Shown here piece by piece: positions 15,948-25,706 of a DNA stretch of 34,085 bases (positions within the stretch are counted from its first letter, which is position 1; each line of letters begins with the position of its first letter). The notes beneath the pieces are model-generated. The model did not search any database. It was given only the letters and a program-made list of their open reading frames with translations, and had not been told where the DNA came from. A program made the translations under genes and the position numbers. The stretch is from PNAI01 sp964575715 (GTDB lineage: Bacteria > Pseudomonadota > Alphaproteobacteria > Rhizobiales > Xanthobacteraceae): positions 1 to 34,085 of the forward strand of contig CAZNSG010000046.1 in NCBI GenBank assembly GCA_964575715.1. The letters are read 5' to 3'.

Positions 15948-16208
15948 TCAGCCGGTAGACTGCGCCAGCGGTACGACCGCGCGTCCGGCGGCCAGGCCGG
16001 TGGGCGTGAGGATGAATTGATGGCGGTTGCGCAGATTGACGGTGATCCAGTTGTTCGCCACCGCATGGTTGATCCCGCGCTGGAAATCGCCGTCGCGCAC
16101 GTCGAAAAAACGGCTGCGCGGCAGCGTGCCGTTGGCCGGAACATTGTAGCGCATGAAGATGCCGAGGATTTGTCGGCCGACCTCGTCATCAGACATGGCG
16201 TGATCCAT
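15948..16208 (-). CDS. Small conserved hypothetical protein
   Basis: The 86-residue product (MDHAMSDDEVGRQILGIFMR...) has a helical first third, the stretch FFDVRDGDFQRGINHAVANN and a strand pair NWITVNLRNRHQFILTPTG before an Ala/Gly-rich end. The helix-helix-beta-hairpin order is reminiscent of a winged-helix fold, but no family signature is clear. Start is either 16208 or the ATG at 16196; neither has a good ribosome site. A longer open frame to 16460 covers the intergenic region and is not supported. It is convergent with the LTXXQ gene and divergent from the phosphatase gene. Confidence 0.55.
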   Translation of the reverse strand: MDHAMSDDEVGRQILGIFMRYNVPANGTLPRSRFFDVRDGDFQRGINHAVANNWITVNLRNRHQFILTPTGLAAGRAVVPLAQSTG

Positions 16209-16451
16209 TTGTCGTCCAGATGGTTGTGAGAGGTGCCATAGAGCTACGACAAACGCAGGCTTGCCGTATTGCGGATTGCATTTTTTGCGTAACTTATCCC
16301 CGGTTATTGCGGTATAGTGGCTCCGATTTTTCCAGTACTGTGGCTTTAGTGTATCGGTTGATGCGATATCGACAAGTTTTTGCCAAAGGCACTGATACCA
16401 GTGATGAAAACCGAAAGCGCGAGCGAGTGCGGCAATAGCGATGTCGTGATC

Positions 16452-17090
16452 ATGTCGCAAGCGAGGCGGCGCTTCACACGGACGATTGCCATTTTTCCCG
16501 TTGTTCAGGCGCGGCGTTTGTTTCTTGCGGCGTTGCCGATGCTTGCGCTTTGGTCAGCGGATGGGGCGGCGCAGATTATGGCCGATCCGCTGTGGCCGCC
16601 CGATTGGGCGCGGCCGATCAGTGCCGCCGGCGTGCCCAATCTGCATCAGGTGACCGGCAATTTCTATCGCAGCGCGCAACCGGATGCGCAAGGCTTCAAG
16701 ACGCTGGCAACGCAATATGGCGTCAAGACCGTCGTCAGCCTGCGCGCCTTCAATGCGGACGAGCCGCTCACGCGCGGCCTCAACTTGCGGCTGGTGCGCT
16801 TTAAGATTCATACTTGGCATATTGAGCGCGAGGATGTGGTGGGCGCTTTGCGCGCCCTGCGCAGCGCTATCAACGAGGGGCCGGTGTTGCTGCATTGCCA
16901 GCATGGCGCCGATCGCACTGGGCTGATCAGCGCGCTGTACCGCATCCTCTATGAAGGCTGGAGCAAGCCGGCCGCGCTCGCGGAAATGATCAACGGCAAG
17001 TTCGGCTATCATGCGGTGTGGGGTAATATTCCGAAATATATCGAGAGGATCGATGTGGAGCGGCTGCGGCGTGATGTCGGTGTGCCGTGA
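16452..17090 (+). CDS. Exported tyrosine/dual-specificity phosphatase-like protein
   Basis: The 212-residue product carries the Cys-based phosphatase loop LLHCQHGADRTG (Cys149, Arg155) and the upstream GVKTVVSLR strand typical of the DSP-like/Siw14 branch; Asp in NADEP may act as general acid. A hydrophobic segment near residues 22-40 (RRLFLAALPMLALWSADGAA) after an Arg-rich N-terminus looks like a signal peptide or membrane anchor, so the enzyme probably works in the periplasm or at the membrane. Start is uncertain: ATG 16452 gives the tidiest export signal, ATG 16404 would add 16 residues. Substrates of such exported phosphatases are unknown. Confidence 0.82.
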   Translation: MSQARRRFTRTIAIFPVVQARRLFLAALPMLALWSADGAAQIMADPLWPPDWARPISAAGVPNLHQVTGNFYRSAQPDAQGFKTLATQYGVKTVVSLRAFNADEPLTRGLNLRLVRFKIHTWHIEREDVVGALRALRSAINEGPVLLHCQHGADRTGLISALYRILYEGWSKPAALAEMINGKFGYHAVWGNIPKYIERIDVERLRRDVGVP

Positions 17091-17204
17091 TGGTCGCGCG
17101 TGCTTATTCGACGTGCTTGGGCATTCGAATAGCTATGTCCGGCGACCCCATTTCCCTCATCGCGAAGCGCGTATAGGCTCAAGTCTCAAATTAGGGAGGA
17201 ACCC

Positions 17205-17609
17205 ATGCTCAAGAAAACTCTGCTTTTCATTGTGCCCGTGGCCGTGGCGCTTGTTGGCGCAGCGCTTGCCCAAGCACCCTTGCAACCATCTCCGGTCAAG
17301 CGCACGCCGATCGGCAAGCACGATGTGCCGGGCTCGAACTATGAAGTGATCACGGCGCTGGTCGAGTTGCAGCCAGGGGTCAAGGCTGGCCGCCACCGGC
17401 ATCCCGGCTCGGTGATGGGCCAGGTGCTGGAGGGCGAATTCATGATCGCGATCGACGGCCAGCCGGAAAAGATTTACACGGCGGGGCAGTCGCTCGAAGT
17501 GCCGAGCGGGGCGATCCACAATGAAGGTGCGGTCGGATCGAAGCCAGCGAAACTGATCGCCGTCTATGTGGTCGAGAAGGGCAAGCCGCTGGTCGAGCCG
17601 ATAAAGTAA
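17205..17609 (+). CDS. Secreted cupin-domain protein
   Basis: The 134-residue product has a signal peptide (to about residue 22, ending GAALAQA) and a single cupin barrel. Metal ligands are His64 and His66 in KAGRHRHPGS, Glu77 or 79 in VLEGEF, and His105 in GAIHNEG. The conserved GQVLEGEFMI and GQSLEVPSG turns are present. The ribosome site is AGGGAGG shortly before ATG 17205. Periplasmic single-cupin proteins of this type bind metal but have no assigned reaction. It may share a transcript with the AhpD-like gene 61 bases downstream. Confidence 0.85.
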   Translation: MLKKTLLFIVPVAVALVGAALAQAPLQPSPVKRTPIGKHDVPGSNYEVITALVELQPGVKAGRHRHPGSVMGQVLEGEFMIAIDGQPEKIYTAGQSLEVPSGAIHNEGAVGSKPAKLIAVYVVEKGKPLVEPIK

Positions 17610-17670
17610 TCCGCGCGCGGGCGACTACTTAAAACGCCAATCGCAAGCCTTGCCGTCAGGAGGCCATGCC

Positions 17671-18066
17671 ATGAGCCCGCCCAAGCCGATCGAGTACCGC
17701 GATGCGTCAAAAGAAGTGCGCGCGGTGTTCGACGACATCAAACAAACGCGCATGGTCGATGACGTAAACAATTTCTGGAAATATCTCGCGGGCGATCCGG
17801 CGACGCTCAAGCGCACCTGGGAGAGCGTCAAGCAGGTCATGGCGCCGGGGACGCTCGATCCGCTCACCAAGGAGATGATCTATCTCGCGGTCTGCGGGAG
17901 CAACGGTTGCGGCTATTGCATCGCCAGCCACAGCGCGGCGGCGCGCAAGGCCGGCATGAGCGAGGCGATGTTCGGCGAAGTGATGGCGGTGGTCGGCATG
18001 GCGAACGAGACCAACCGGCTCGCCAACGGCTACCGGGTTCCGATCGATCCGGCCTTTGAGCGATAA
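17671..18066 (+). CDS. AhpD/carboxymuconolactone decarboxylase-family protein
   Basis: The 131-residue product has the AhpD-like redox motif CGYCIASH (Cys80, Cys83, His87) in a helical bundle, preceded by LDPLTKEMIYLAV and followed by ARKAGMSEAMFGEVMAVVG. The CxxC plus His supports peroxide or disulphide chemistry rather than muconolactone decarboxylation. AGGAGG at 17658-17663 fixes ATG 17671; the nearby ATG at 17665-17667 is out of frame. Lying behind the cupin gene and near a peroxiredoxin further along suggests a stress role, but this is inference. Confidence 0.87.
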   Translation: MSPPKPIEYRDASKEVRAVFDDIKQTRMVDDVNNFWKYLAGDPATLKRTWESVKQVMAPGTLDPLTKEMIYLAVCGSNGCGYCIASHSAAARKAGMSEAMFGEVMAVVGMANETNRLANGYRVPIDPAFER

Positions 18067-18088
18067 GGATTCAAATTTTTTTCTTTGT

Positions 18089-18366
18089 CATTCCGGGGCG
18101 CCCGCCCAACGGGTCCGGCCACGCAAGTCGGCTTTAGCCGACTTGCGCTCTCATAACGCTGATCTCGGGTAAACCCGAGATCAGTGGCCGGCCCGATGGT
18201 AAACTCCGCCCGAACAGGCGAAGGCGTGGCGAGCCCGGAATCTATAATCATGGTTGGTGGTTATGGATTCCGGCTCTTGCCATCGATCTCGGGTTTACCC
18301 GAGATCGAATTTCAGAAGTTTCCAAGTCGGCCAAGGCCGACTTGGATCGCGGCTCGGCCGGAATGA
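18089..18366. repeat. Mosaic palindromic repeat, copy 2 (expanded)
   Basis: The 331-base gap between the AhpD-like and EamA genes is nearly all palindromic modules: CATTCCGGGGCGCC at 18089, a GCAAGTCGGCT/TTAGCCGACTTGC hairpin (18123-18146), and a GATCTCGGG hairpin (18161-18182). GAGCCCGGAATCTATAATC follows (18231-18249), then a second GATCTCGGG hairpin (18285-18306), the 24-base palindrome at 18322-18345 identical to 4883-4906, and GGAATGACGAA. The modules match copy 1 at 4831-4989 but are duplicated and in a different order. Confidence 0.78.
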
Positions 18367-18397
18367 CGAATTGTGAGAGTTGGTATAAGCAGGCGGC

Positions 18398-19288
18398 ATG
18401 AGTCCCCTTCAGCGTTCGCCCGCCGATCTTGCCGTATTCGCGGCGCCCGGCATATTCGTCATCCTCTGGGCCTCCGGCTTCATCGGCGCCAAATTCGGAT
18501 TGCCCTTTGCCGAGCCGATGACGTTTTTGTTCGCCCGCATGGCGGCGGTGGTGGCGCTGATCGGGCTGATCGTGCTCATCACGCGCCCGGCTTGGCCGGA
18601 TCGCGCCGGAATGTGGCATAGCGCGGTGACCGGGTTGTTTGTGCATGGCTGCTATCTCGGCGGCGTGTTCGTGGCGCTCGATCAGCGGCTGCCGGCCGGG
18701 CTGGCCGCGCTGGTGGTGAGCCTGCAGCCGGTGCTGACCTCCACGCTGGCCAATCGGCTGCTGGGCGAAAAGGTAGTGGCGCGCCAATGGTTCGGGCTCG
18801 CGCTCGGTATTGCCGGCGTCTATCTCGTGGTGCATGGCCGCATCGAAGGCGAGGCGACGCCGCTGGCCTGGGCCGCGGCGACCTTCGCGCTGATCGGCAT
18901 GACTGTCGGCACGCTCTACCAAAAGCGATTCGGCGGCAACATCGATTGGCGCACCGGATTCCTCATTCAGTATGCGGCCGCCGCGGCGCTGTTCGGGATT
19001 GCCGCGCTTGCGTTCGAGACGCGGGTCGTGCGCTGGACGCCCGAATTGATATTCGCGCTGGCGTGGCTGGTATTCGTGCTCTCGTTCGGCGCGATCTGGC
19101 TGTTGTATTTCCTCATCCGGCGCGCGGCGGCCACCCGGGTGGTGAGCCTGTTCTATCTCACGCCGCCGATCACAGCGCTGATGGCCTGGGCGGCCTTCGA
19201 TGAGCGGCTGGCGCTGCTCTCGCTCGTCGGCATGGCGGTCTGCGTTGCCGGCGTGGCGCTGGTGATCTGGCGCGTCAATGATCGCTGA
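18398..19288 (+). CDS. EamA-family (DMT superfamily) permease
   Basis: The 296-residue integral membrane protein has about ten hydrophobic segments in two EamA halves. Features include the first helix GIFVILWASGFIGAKFGLPFAEP, the mid-protein AALVVSLQPVLTSTLANRLLGEKV (end of first repeat), and LFYLTPPITALMAWAAFDERL in the second repeat. These proteins export small metabolites or amino acids across the inner membrane; the substrate cannot be assigned. The ATG at 18398 has a weak AGGCGG site. It is convergent with the thioesterase gene, with only eight bases between the stops. Confidence 0.88.
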   Translation: MSPLQRSPADLAVFAAPGIFVILWASGFIGAKFGLPFAEPMTFLFARMAAVVALIGLIVLITRPAWPDRAGMWHSAVTGLFVHGCYLGGVFVALDQRLPAGLAALVVSLQPVLTSTLANRLLGEKVVARQWFGLALGIAGVYLVVHGRIEGEATPLAWAAATFALIGMTVGTLYQKRFGGNIDWRTGFLIQYAAAAALFGIAALAFETRVVRWTPELIFALAWLVFVLSFGAIWLLYFLIRRAAATRVVSLFYLTPPITALMAWAAFDERLALLSLVGMAVCVAGVALVIWRVNDR

Positions 19289-19296
19289 GCGTGCGC

Positions 19297-19725
19297 TCAG
19301 CCCTGCTTTTTCGTCATCACCAACTGGGTTTGCGTCACGATGGCGGCGAGCTTGCCGTCGCCGCGGGTGATCTTCGTCTGCCAGACCATGGTGGTGCGGC
19401 CGCGATGCAAGGGCGTGCACTCGGCATGCGCGGTGTCGCCGATTGCGATACCGGTGAAGAAATTGGTCTTGCTCTCGATGGTGGCGGTTGAGGCGCCGTC
19501 GCTGAGGTTGGCTATGGTCGCGGTGCCGCCGAGATTGTCTGCAAGCGCGATGAGCGCGCCGCCGTGCAGGACACCGTTGCGGTTGCTGAGCTGATCGGTG
19601 ACAACCATCTCCGCCGTGACGCGCTCAGGTGATATGTGAGTGATCTTCATGCCCATGAAATCGGCAAACGGTGGTTGCTCGTCGGCGCGCATGGCAAAAT
19701 TTCGGGGGCGGACTTGATCGCTCAT
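19297..19725 (-). CDS. PaaI-like hotdog-fold thioesterase
   Basis: The 142-residue protein is a single hotdog domain of the PaaI type. The helix signature NGVLHGGALIALADNLGG follows strands around MGMKITHISPERVTAEMVV, and later strands read ATIESKTNFFTGIAIGDTAHAEC and TMVWQTKITRGDGKLAAIVTQTQL. Such enzymes hydrolyse acyl-CoA thioesters; the natural substrate is unknown. It lies downstream of the peroxiredoxin gene on the same strand but is separated by a likely terminator, so it is probably transcribed from its own promoter. Confidence 0.88.
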   Translation of the reverse strand: MSDQVRPRNFAMRADEQPPFADFMGMKITHISPERVTAEMVVTDQLSNRNGVLHGGALIALADNLGGTATIANLSDGASTATIESKTNFFTGIAIGDTAHAECTPLHRGRTTMVWQTKITRGDGKLAAIVTQTQLVMTKKQG

Positions 19726-19785
19726 GCTATTTCGAATGCCACAGCGTGGCGTGCTGGTCTAGCGCTAAGCGGTGAAGCGGTTGAT

Positions 19786-19822
19786 TGAAAAGCGGAAGGG
19801 CGCGGCAATGACCGCGCCCTTC
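19786..19822 (-). terminator. Terminator of the peroxiredoxin gene
   Basis: On the minus strand GAAGGGCGCGG and CCGCGCCCTTC (11-bp arms, 19812-19822 and 19795-19805) enclose a six-base loop and are followed by CGCTTTTC. It lies 24 bases after the peroxiredoxin stop codon. Confidence 0.75.
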
Positions 19823-19845
19823 ATATCAACCAATCTAGATAAGCT

Positions 19846-20508
19846 TTATGAACGTGGCTGCGGTACGATGCGGATATAGGGTCTCGGCGCCTTCCAGCCT
19901 AGCGGGTAGGTCTTCTTGGCGTCGTCATCGGACACCGAGCCGGCGATGATCACATCCTCGCCCTGTTTCCAGTTCACCGGTGTCGCCACTTTGTGCTTCG
20001 CCGTCATTTGCAGCGAGTCGATGACGCGCAGCACCTCGTCGAAGTTGCGGCCGGTGGTCATGGGATAGACCAGGACGAGCTTGATCTTCTTGTCGGGGCC
20101 GATGACAAAGACGTTGCGTACGGTCTGATTGTCGGCCGGCGTGCGTTTGGCGGGATCACCGCTCGTGCTCGCCGGCAGCATGTCGTAGAGCTTTGAGACG
20201 TTGAAATCGACATCGCCGATCATCGGATAGTTCGGCGCGAAACCTTGCGTTTCCTTGATGTCGGCGGCCCAGCTCGCATGCTTGTCCACCGGATCGACCG
20301 AAAGCCCGATGATTTTCACGTTGCGCTTGTCGAACTCAGGCTTGATCCTGGCCATGTAGCCGAGCTCGGTGGTGCAGACCGGCGTGAAATCCTTCGGGTG
20401 GGAGAACAGCACCGCCCATTTGTCGCCGATCCAGTCGTGGAAGCGGATATTGCCTTCGGTGGTCTGGGCCTCGAAATCCGGGGCCGTGTCGTTGATTTTC
20501 AGCGTCAT
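19846..20508 (-). CDS. 1-Cys peroxiredoxin (Prx6 type)
   Basis: The 220-residue protein reduces peroxides in the cytoplasm. The peroxidatic Cys45 lies in SHPKDFTPVCTTELG; there is no resolving Cys in the positions used by 2-Cys enzymes, and the C-terminal domain has the Prx6-type layout (NWKQGEDVIIAGSVSDDDAK). Pro and Thr of the active site and the downstream SVDPVDKHASW are present. AGGAGG a few bases before ATG 20508 is a strong ribosome site. A terminator follows. It is divergent from pccA across a 260-base AT-rich gap. Confidence 0.92.
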   Translation of the reverse strand: MTLKINDTAPDFEAQTTEGNIRFHDWIGDKWAVLFSHPKDFTPVCTTELGYMARIKPEFDKRNVKIIGLSVDPVDKHASWAADIKETQGFAPNYPMIGDVDFNVSKLYDMLPASTSGDPAKRTPADNQTVRNVFVIGPDKKIKLVLVYPMTTGRNFDEVLRVIDSLQMTAKHKVATPVNWKQGEDVIIAGSVSDDDAKKTYPLGWKAPRPYIRIVPQPRS

Positions 20509-20768
20509 GGGATACCTCCTGACCTAACGCATGGAGGTTGGATATTGCCCCGCGCTGGGCGGCCAATCAACCGATGCGGACGTTATAAATATAAATACGC
20601 CGCAGTTTGAGGTCTCGATAGATCCCGGATATTTCAAAGTGGGGCGGGAGCAGAGAACGATTTCATCTAAATGCCGCCGCGCGTAGCATGGGCAGACACG
20701 GCGGGCTGGGCCGGTCATGTTTGACAGGCCGGGGAGAGCGCAGGTAATTCCAGGGCCGAAAGCGGGAC

Positions 20769-22774
<2,006 letters not shown>

Positions 22775-22778
<4 letters not shown>

Positions 22779-23293
22779 ATCCCGGCGTGTTGGGATTCTC
22801 ATCTGCGGGTCGGCTTGCGCCGTGGCCGTTCGCGCTGGCCGTGACCGTGGTCTATCTGTTGGGATTTTTCTCACAGGTGCTGCTGGCGGAGCCGACGCTG
22901 GCGCGGGCGGGTGTCTGGCCATTCGCATTGGCGCAGGCGGCGCTGCTGTGGGTCTGGTTTGCGCTCCATGCCAAGAGGCTGCGCGACGCCGATCGCGGCA
23001 CCGGCGCCGCGCTCGGGATTGCGCTCGTCAATGTGCTTTCCGTGCTCCTACTGCTCATGGTGGTGGTGCTGTTTCTGACGCCGCCGCCGGCCGAAGATAC
23101 GACCGGAAGCGTCCTGGGAACCTGGGTTGCAATTGTATTTCTTGTTGCCATTCTCACCGATGCGCCCGCGCTCGGGTTCCTTGGCTTTATTCTGCTGGCG
23201 GCGGCCATCGTCGTCTTGATTCCGGTTTTGCTGGCGATTGGTTTTTCATTTTGGGCCGGCACGCGTCCTAGCGCGCCGCCGCCGCATACATGA
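22775..23293 (+). CDS. DUF805-like membrane protein
   Basis: The 172-residue protein has four hydrophobic segments. The N-terminal GRLAPWPFALAVTVVYLLG and the loop WFALHAKRLRDADRGTG resemble the DUF805 pattern (a GRxxR/RLPF-type start and W..ARRLHDxGRSG loop), though less conserved than usual. No function is known for DUF805. It begins within the pccA stop (ATGA) and ends in an ATGA with the next gene, so it is translationally coupled on both sides. Confidence 0.75.
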
Positions 23294-23754
23294 CAATGTA
23301 TTTCGCCTATGCCTCCAACATGAGCCGCGCGCTAATGCGCAGGCGTTGTCCGGCGGCAAAAGAAATCGGAACGGCGGTGCTCGCCGGCTATCGTTTTGTG
23401 ATCACCGCCGACGGCTATGCCTCGGTTATTCCACAGGCGAGCGGAACGGTTTGTGGCGTGGTGTGGCGGCTGACGCCGCGCGATATGGCCGCGCTCAATG
23501 CCTACGAGAGTCTTGCGAGCGGTCTTTATCGCAGGGTTACGCTGCCGGTGCGCGTGGCCGGGCGTCGGGTTGCCGCAATGGTCTATGTCGCGCAATCGCG
23601 CGTCGAGGGCCGGCCCAAGCCAGGTTATCTCGAAGTCGTGCTCAATGCGGCGCGCGACTGGCAGCTGTCCGAGAGCTATGTGCATTCGCTGGCACGCTGG
23701 TCAAAGACGCGATGGCGCGGGGCGCGGGCGCGTGAGAGCGGAGAGCTCGGATGA
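23290..23754 (+). CDS. Gamma-glutamylcyclotransferase-family protein
   Basis: The 154-residue protein belongs to the GGCT/AIG2-like fold. The substrate loop is YFAYASNMS (usual YGSNL-type), and the later LNAYESLASGLYRR holds the Glu expected to be catalytic. It also has GTVCGVVWRLTPRDMAAL. Enzymes of this fold release 5-oxoproline from gamma-glutamyl compounds, but many members act on other amines; the substrate here is not known. Start and stop are both in four-base ATGA overlaps with its neighbours. Confidence 0.85.
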   Translation: MTMYFAYASNMSRALMRRRCPAAKEIGTAVLAGYRFVITADGYASVIPQASGTVCGVVWRLTPRDMAALNAYESLASGLYRRVTLPVRVAGRRVAAMVYVAQSRVEGRPKPGYLEVVLNAARDWQLSESYVHSLARWSKTRWRGARARESGELG

Positions 23755-24059
23755 GCGATGTCATCCAAATCATTCGCCATGTAATCGTGCGCGGAAAAGT
23801 GCAGGGCGTGGGCTATCGTGCCTTTGTCGAAGACGAGGCGGCGACGAGAGGGATCGAGGGCTGGGTCAGGAACCGGCGCGATGGTGCGGTGGAAGCGGTG
23901 TTTGCGGGGCCGGCGGAAGAGGTCGCGCAGATGATCGAGGCCTGCCGCAAGGGCCTGTGGCCGGCGCGCATCGACGCGGTCGATCAAATGGACGGCACGC
24001 GCGAGCAACTCGCACAACGCCGCAGCGGTGAAAATTTCTCGGTGCTGGCGACGATCTAG
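23751..24059 (+). CDS. acyP: Acylphosphatase
   Basis: The 102-residue enzyme hydrolyses acyl phosphates. It has both family signatures: VRGKVQGVGYRAFV (phosphate loop with the catalytic Arg) and GWVRNRRDGAVEAVFAG (with the catalytic Asn of RN). It is the fourth gene of the pccA operon, with a four-base overlap at its start. Its stop TAG lies in CTAG at 24056-24059, the same four bases that give the lipB stop on the other strand. Confidence 0.93.
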   Translation: MSDVIQIIRHVIVRGKVQGVGYRAFVEDEAATRGIEGWVRNRRDGAVEAVFAGPAEEVAQMIEACRKGLWPARIDAVDQMDGTREQLAQRRSGENFSVLATI

Positions 24060-24802
24060 TTTATGGCACCTACGAGCGGCGGGGCGAAGGACCGGGGTCT
24101 GCTCGTCGTTGCACCGAATAGCGCCTCGAACTCCGTGCGCAGCGCCATGTCGACCTCCGCCATGCTTGCGGTCAGCCCAAGGCCGGCAAGGCTGGTGACG
24201 CCGTAGCGTTGATCGCGCACGCCGCACGGTACGATGCCGGAAAAGTGCGACAGCTCGGGGGCGATGTTGAGCGCGATCCCGTGCAGGCTCACCCAATGGC
24301 GCAGGCGGATGCCGATGGCGGCGATCTTGTCCTCATAGCCATCGCCCTTATCGGGGTGGCGGACCCACACGCCGATGCGGTCGGCGCGCCGCTCGCCGTG
24401 CACATTGAAGCGCGCAAGCGTGCGGATGAGCCATTCCTCCAGCGTAGCGACGAAAGCGCGTACGTCCCGACGGCGGCGGTTTAGATCAAGCATCACATAG
24501 ACCACGCGCTGCCCCGGGCCGTGATAGGTGAACTGCCCGCCGCGGCCGGCCTTGTGTACCGGAAATCGGGCCTCGATGAGTTCGTGGCTTTGCGCGCTGG
24601 TGCCGGCGGTATAGAGCGGCGGATGCTCGAGCAGCCAGACAAGCTCCGGGGCATCGCCGGCGGCAATCGCGGCGACACGCGCGTCCATGGCGGCAAGCGC
24701 GGTCGCGTAAGCGACGAGATCATCGCTCACGCTCCATTCCACCGGCGATGCGCTTGCCGCCGGCAAAAGGTCGTTTTGTAATCGGTTGCGCGGGTCAGCC
24801 AC
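24056..24802 (-). CDS. lipB: Lipoate-protein octanoyltransferase
   Basis: LipB transfers octanoyl from acyl carrier protein to the lipoyl domains of 2-oxoacid dehydrogenases and GcvH. Motifs are GRGGQFTYHGPGQRVVYVML, the Lys in DKIAAIGIRLRHWVSLHG, and the catalytic Cys in SGIVPCGVRDQRYGVTSL. The most likely start is GTG at 24802, which leaves about 20 residues before VEWSVSD, as in relatives. An upstream TTG at 24874 keeps the frame open but has no support. It runs convergent with acyP; the two stop codons share the palindrome CTAG. It is divergent from the fliN-like gene. Confidence 0.93.
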   Translation of the reverse strand: MADPRNRLQNDLLPAASASPVEWSVSDDLVAYATALAAMDARVAAIAAGDAPELVWLLEHPPLYTAGTSAQSHELIEARFPVHKAGRGGQFTYHGPGQRVVYVMLDLNRRRRDVRAFVATLEEWLIRTLARFNVHGERRADRIGVWVRHPDKGDGYEDKIAAIGIRLRHWVSLHGIALNIAPELSHFSGIVPCGVRDQRYGVTSLAGLGLTASMAEVDMALRTEFEALFGATTSRPRSFAPPLVGAIN

Positions 24803-25034
24803 ATTGGCAAGATAGCGAGCGTTGCCGCTATCTTCCAGCGGTCCTGCCGATACAATGGACCAAGCCTGATCCAAATCCGTATTAGCACGGGGATGGGCTA
24901 TAACCGGTTAGGGCCGCCGATAATCACGACATAAATACCCTTGGACTCTTGATTCCATGCAACCGCAGGGGCGTTAACCCCGCGGTAACCATGCCGTGGT
25001 CACCTGCCGGGAACCCACCGGAAGGAAGCAAATC

Positions 25035-25277
25035 GTGCCCACTCTTGACGCCGTTTTCCTCGACATCGCCGTCGTGCTGGGCACCACCGACATGCCCGTC
25101 CATCAGGTGCTGCGGCTTGGCCGCGGCGCCATCATCGAACTCGACGCCTCCGAAAGCGACGCGGTGAAAATACTCGCCAACAATTTTCCGGTAGCCAAGG
25201 GCACCGTGGTGGTCAGCGGCAACCGCATTGCCGTCGAGGTCAAGGAATTGTTGCCGCGCGCGCCCGATGCGCGTTAG
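25035..25277 (+). CDS. FliN-like flagellar motor switch protein (SpoA domain), orphan
   Basis: The 80-residue product is almost only a SpoA/FliN C-terminal domain. The core reads VDxxVVLG-type AVFLDIAVVLGTTDMPVHQV, then LRLGRGAIIELDASESDAV, NNFPVAKGTVVVSGNRIAV and ends KELLPRAPDAR. FliN forms the lower C-ring of the flagellar motor switch. GTG 25035 has GGAAGG ten bases upstream. No other flagellar gene is in the window, so this is either the cell's fliN placed outside the main cluster or an extra copy. Confidence 0.87.
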   Translation: MPTLDAVFLDIAVVLGTTDMPVHQVLRLGRGAIIELDASESDAVKILANNFPVAKGTVVVSGNRIAVEVKELLPRAPDAR

Positions 25278-25289
25278 ATTCTTGTATGA

Positions 25290-25481
25290 GCATGATCGTT
25301 TCCAACCTTTCTTCGCCCTCCGACCCTGGCTCCGCCGAAGGCGGCTCTCGCCTCGGCGCAGCCGCCTTCGGCGGAGCCAGGGTCGCCGAGGCGAGAGCGG
25401 GCTCTCGACCGCCGAAGTCCGCCTTCGGACGAAGGCGGTTGGCGAAGGCGGAAAACCGGTTCCCACTTTTCGAGATCATGC
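25290..25481. repeat. Nested palindromic repeat: REP-like element interrupted by a hairpin cluster
   Basis: The outer ends are GCATGATC (25290-25297) and GATCATGC (25474-25481), with GAAAACCGGTTCCCACTTTT at 25451-25470. These match an uninterrupted element at 31131-31171. The inside holds a perfect 26-bp inverted repeat (25321-25346 with 25360-25385, 13-base loop). An alternative 13-bp pairing, 25345-25357 with 25385-25397, uses part of the same sequence, and a third hairpin is built on CGCCTTCG and CGAAGGCG. It fills the gap between fliN-like and tRNA-Leu. Confidence 0.75.
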
Positions 25482-25576
25482 GCTGATCTTCGAGCCCTTG
25501 TACGCCCATAGCCTATTTGTTACATCGGGCGCCGGCGCTTCGACGACCGGCTGTCCGGCCGGCGTTCACCCCACCT

Positions 25577-25661
25577 GCGGTCGTGGCGGAATTGGTAGAC
25601 GCACTAGCTTGAGGTGCTAGCGGGGCGACCCGTGGAGGTTCGAGTCCTCTCGACCGCACCA
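25577..25661 (+). tRNA. tRNA-Leu (anticodon GAG)
   Basis: The 85-base gene starts GCGGTCG and ends CGACCGC-A-CCA, with CCA encoded. The acceptor arms pair over 7 bp. The anticodon arm is CTAGC-TTGAGGT-GCTAG with GAG at 25611-25613. A class II variable arm follows (GGGGCGACCCGT), and the T arm is GAGG-TTCGAGT-CCTC. The long variable arm and GAG anticodon identify leucine (codons CUC/CUU). Confidence 0.95.
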
Positions 25662-25706
25662 GCGATTTGACCAGATTGCAATCGGCGATCCCGATGCGCC
25701 AAGGGA

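Noticed and set aside
25290..25481. CRISPR-like array or integron site
   Set aside because: The repeats are inverted and nested, not regularly spaced direct repeats, and no cas or integrase gene is in the window.
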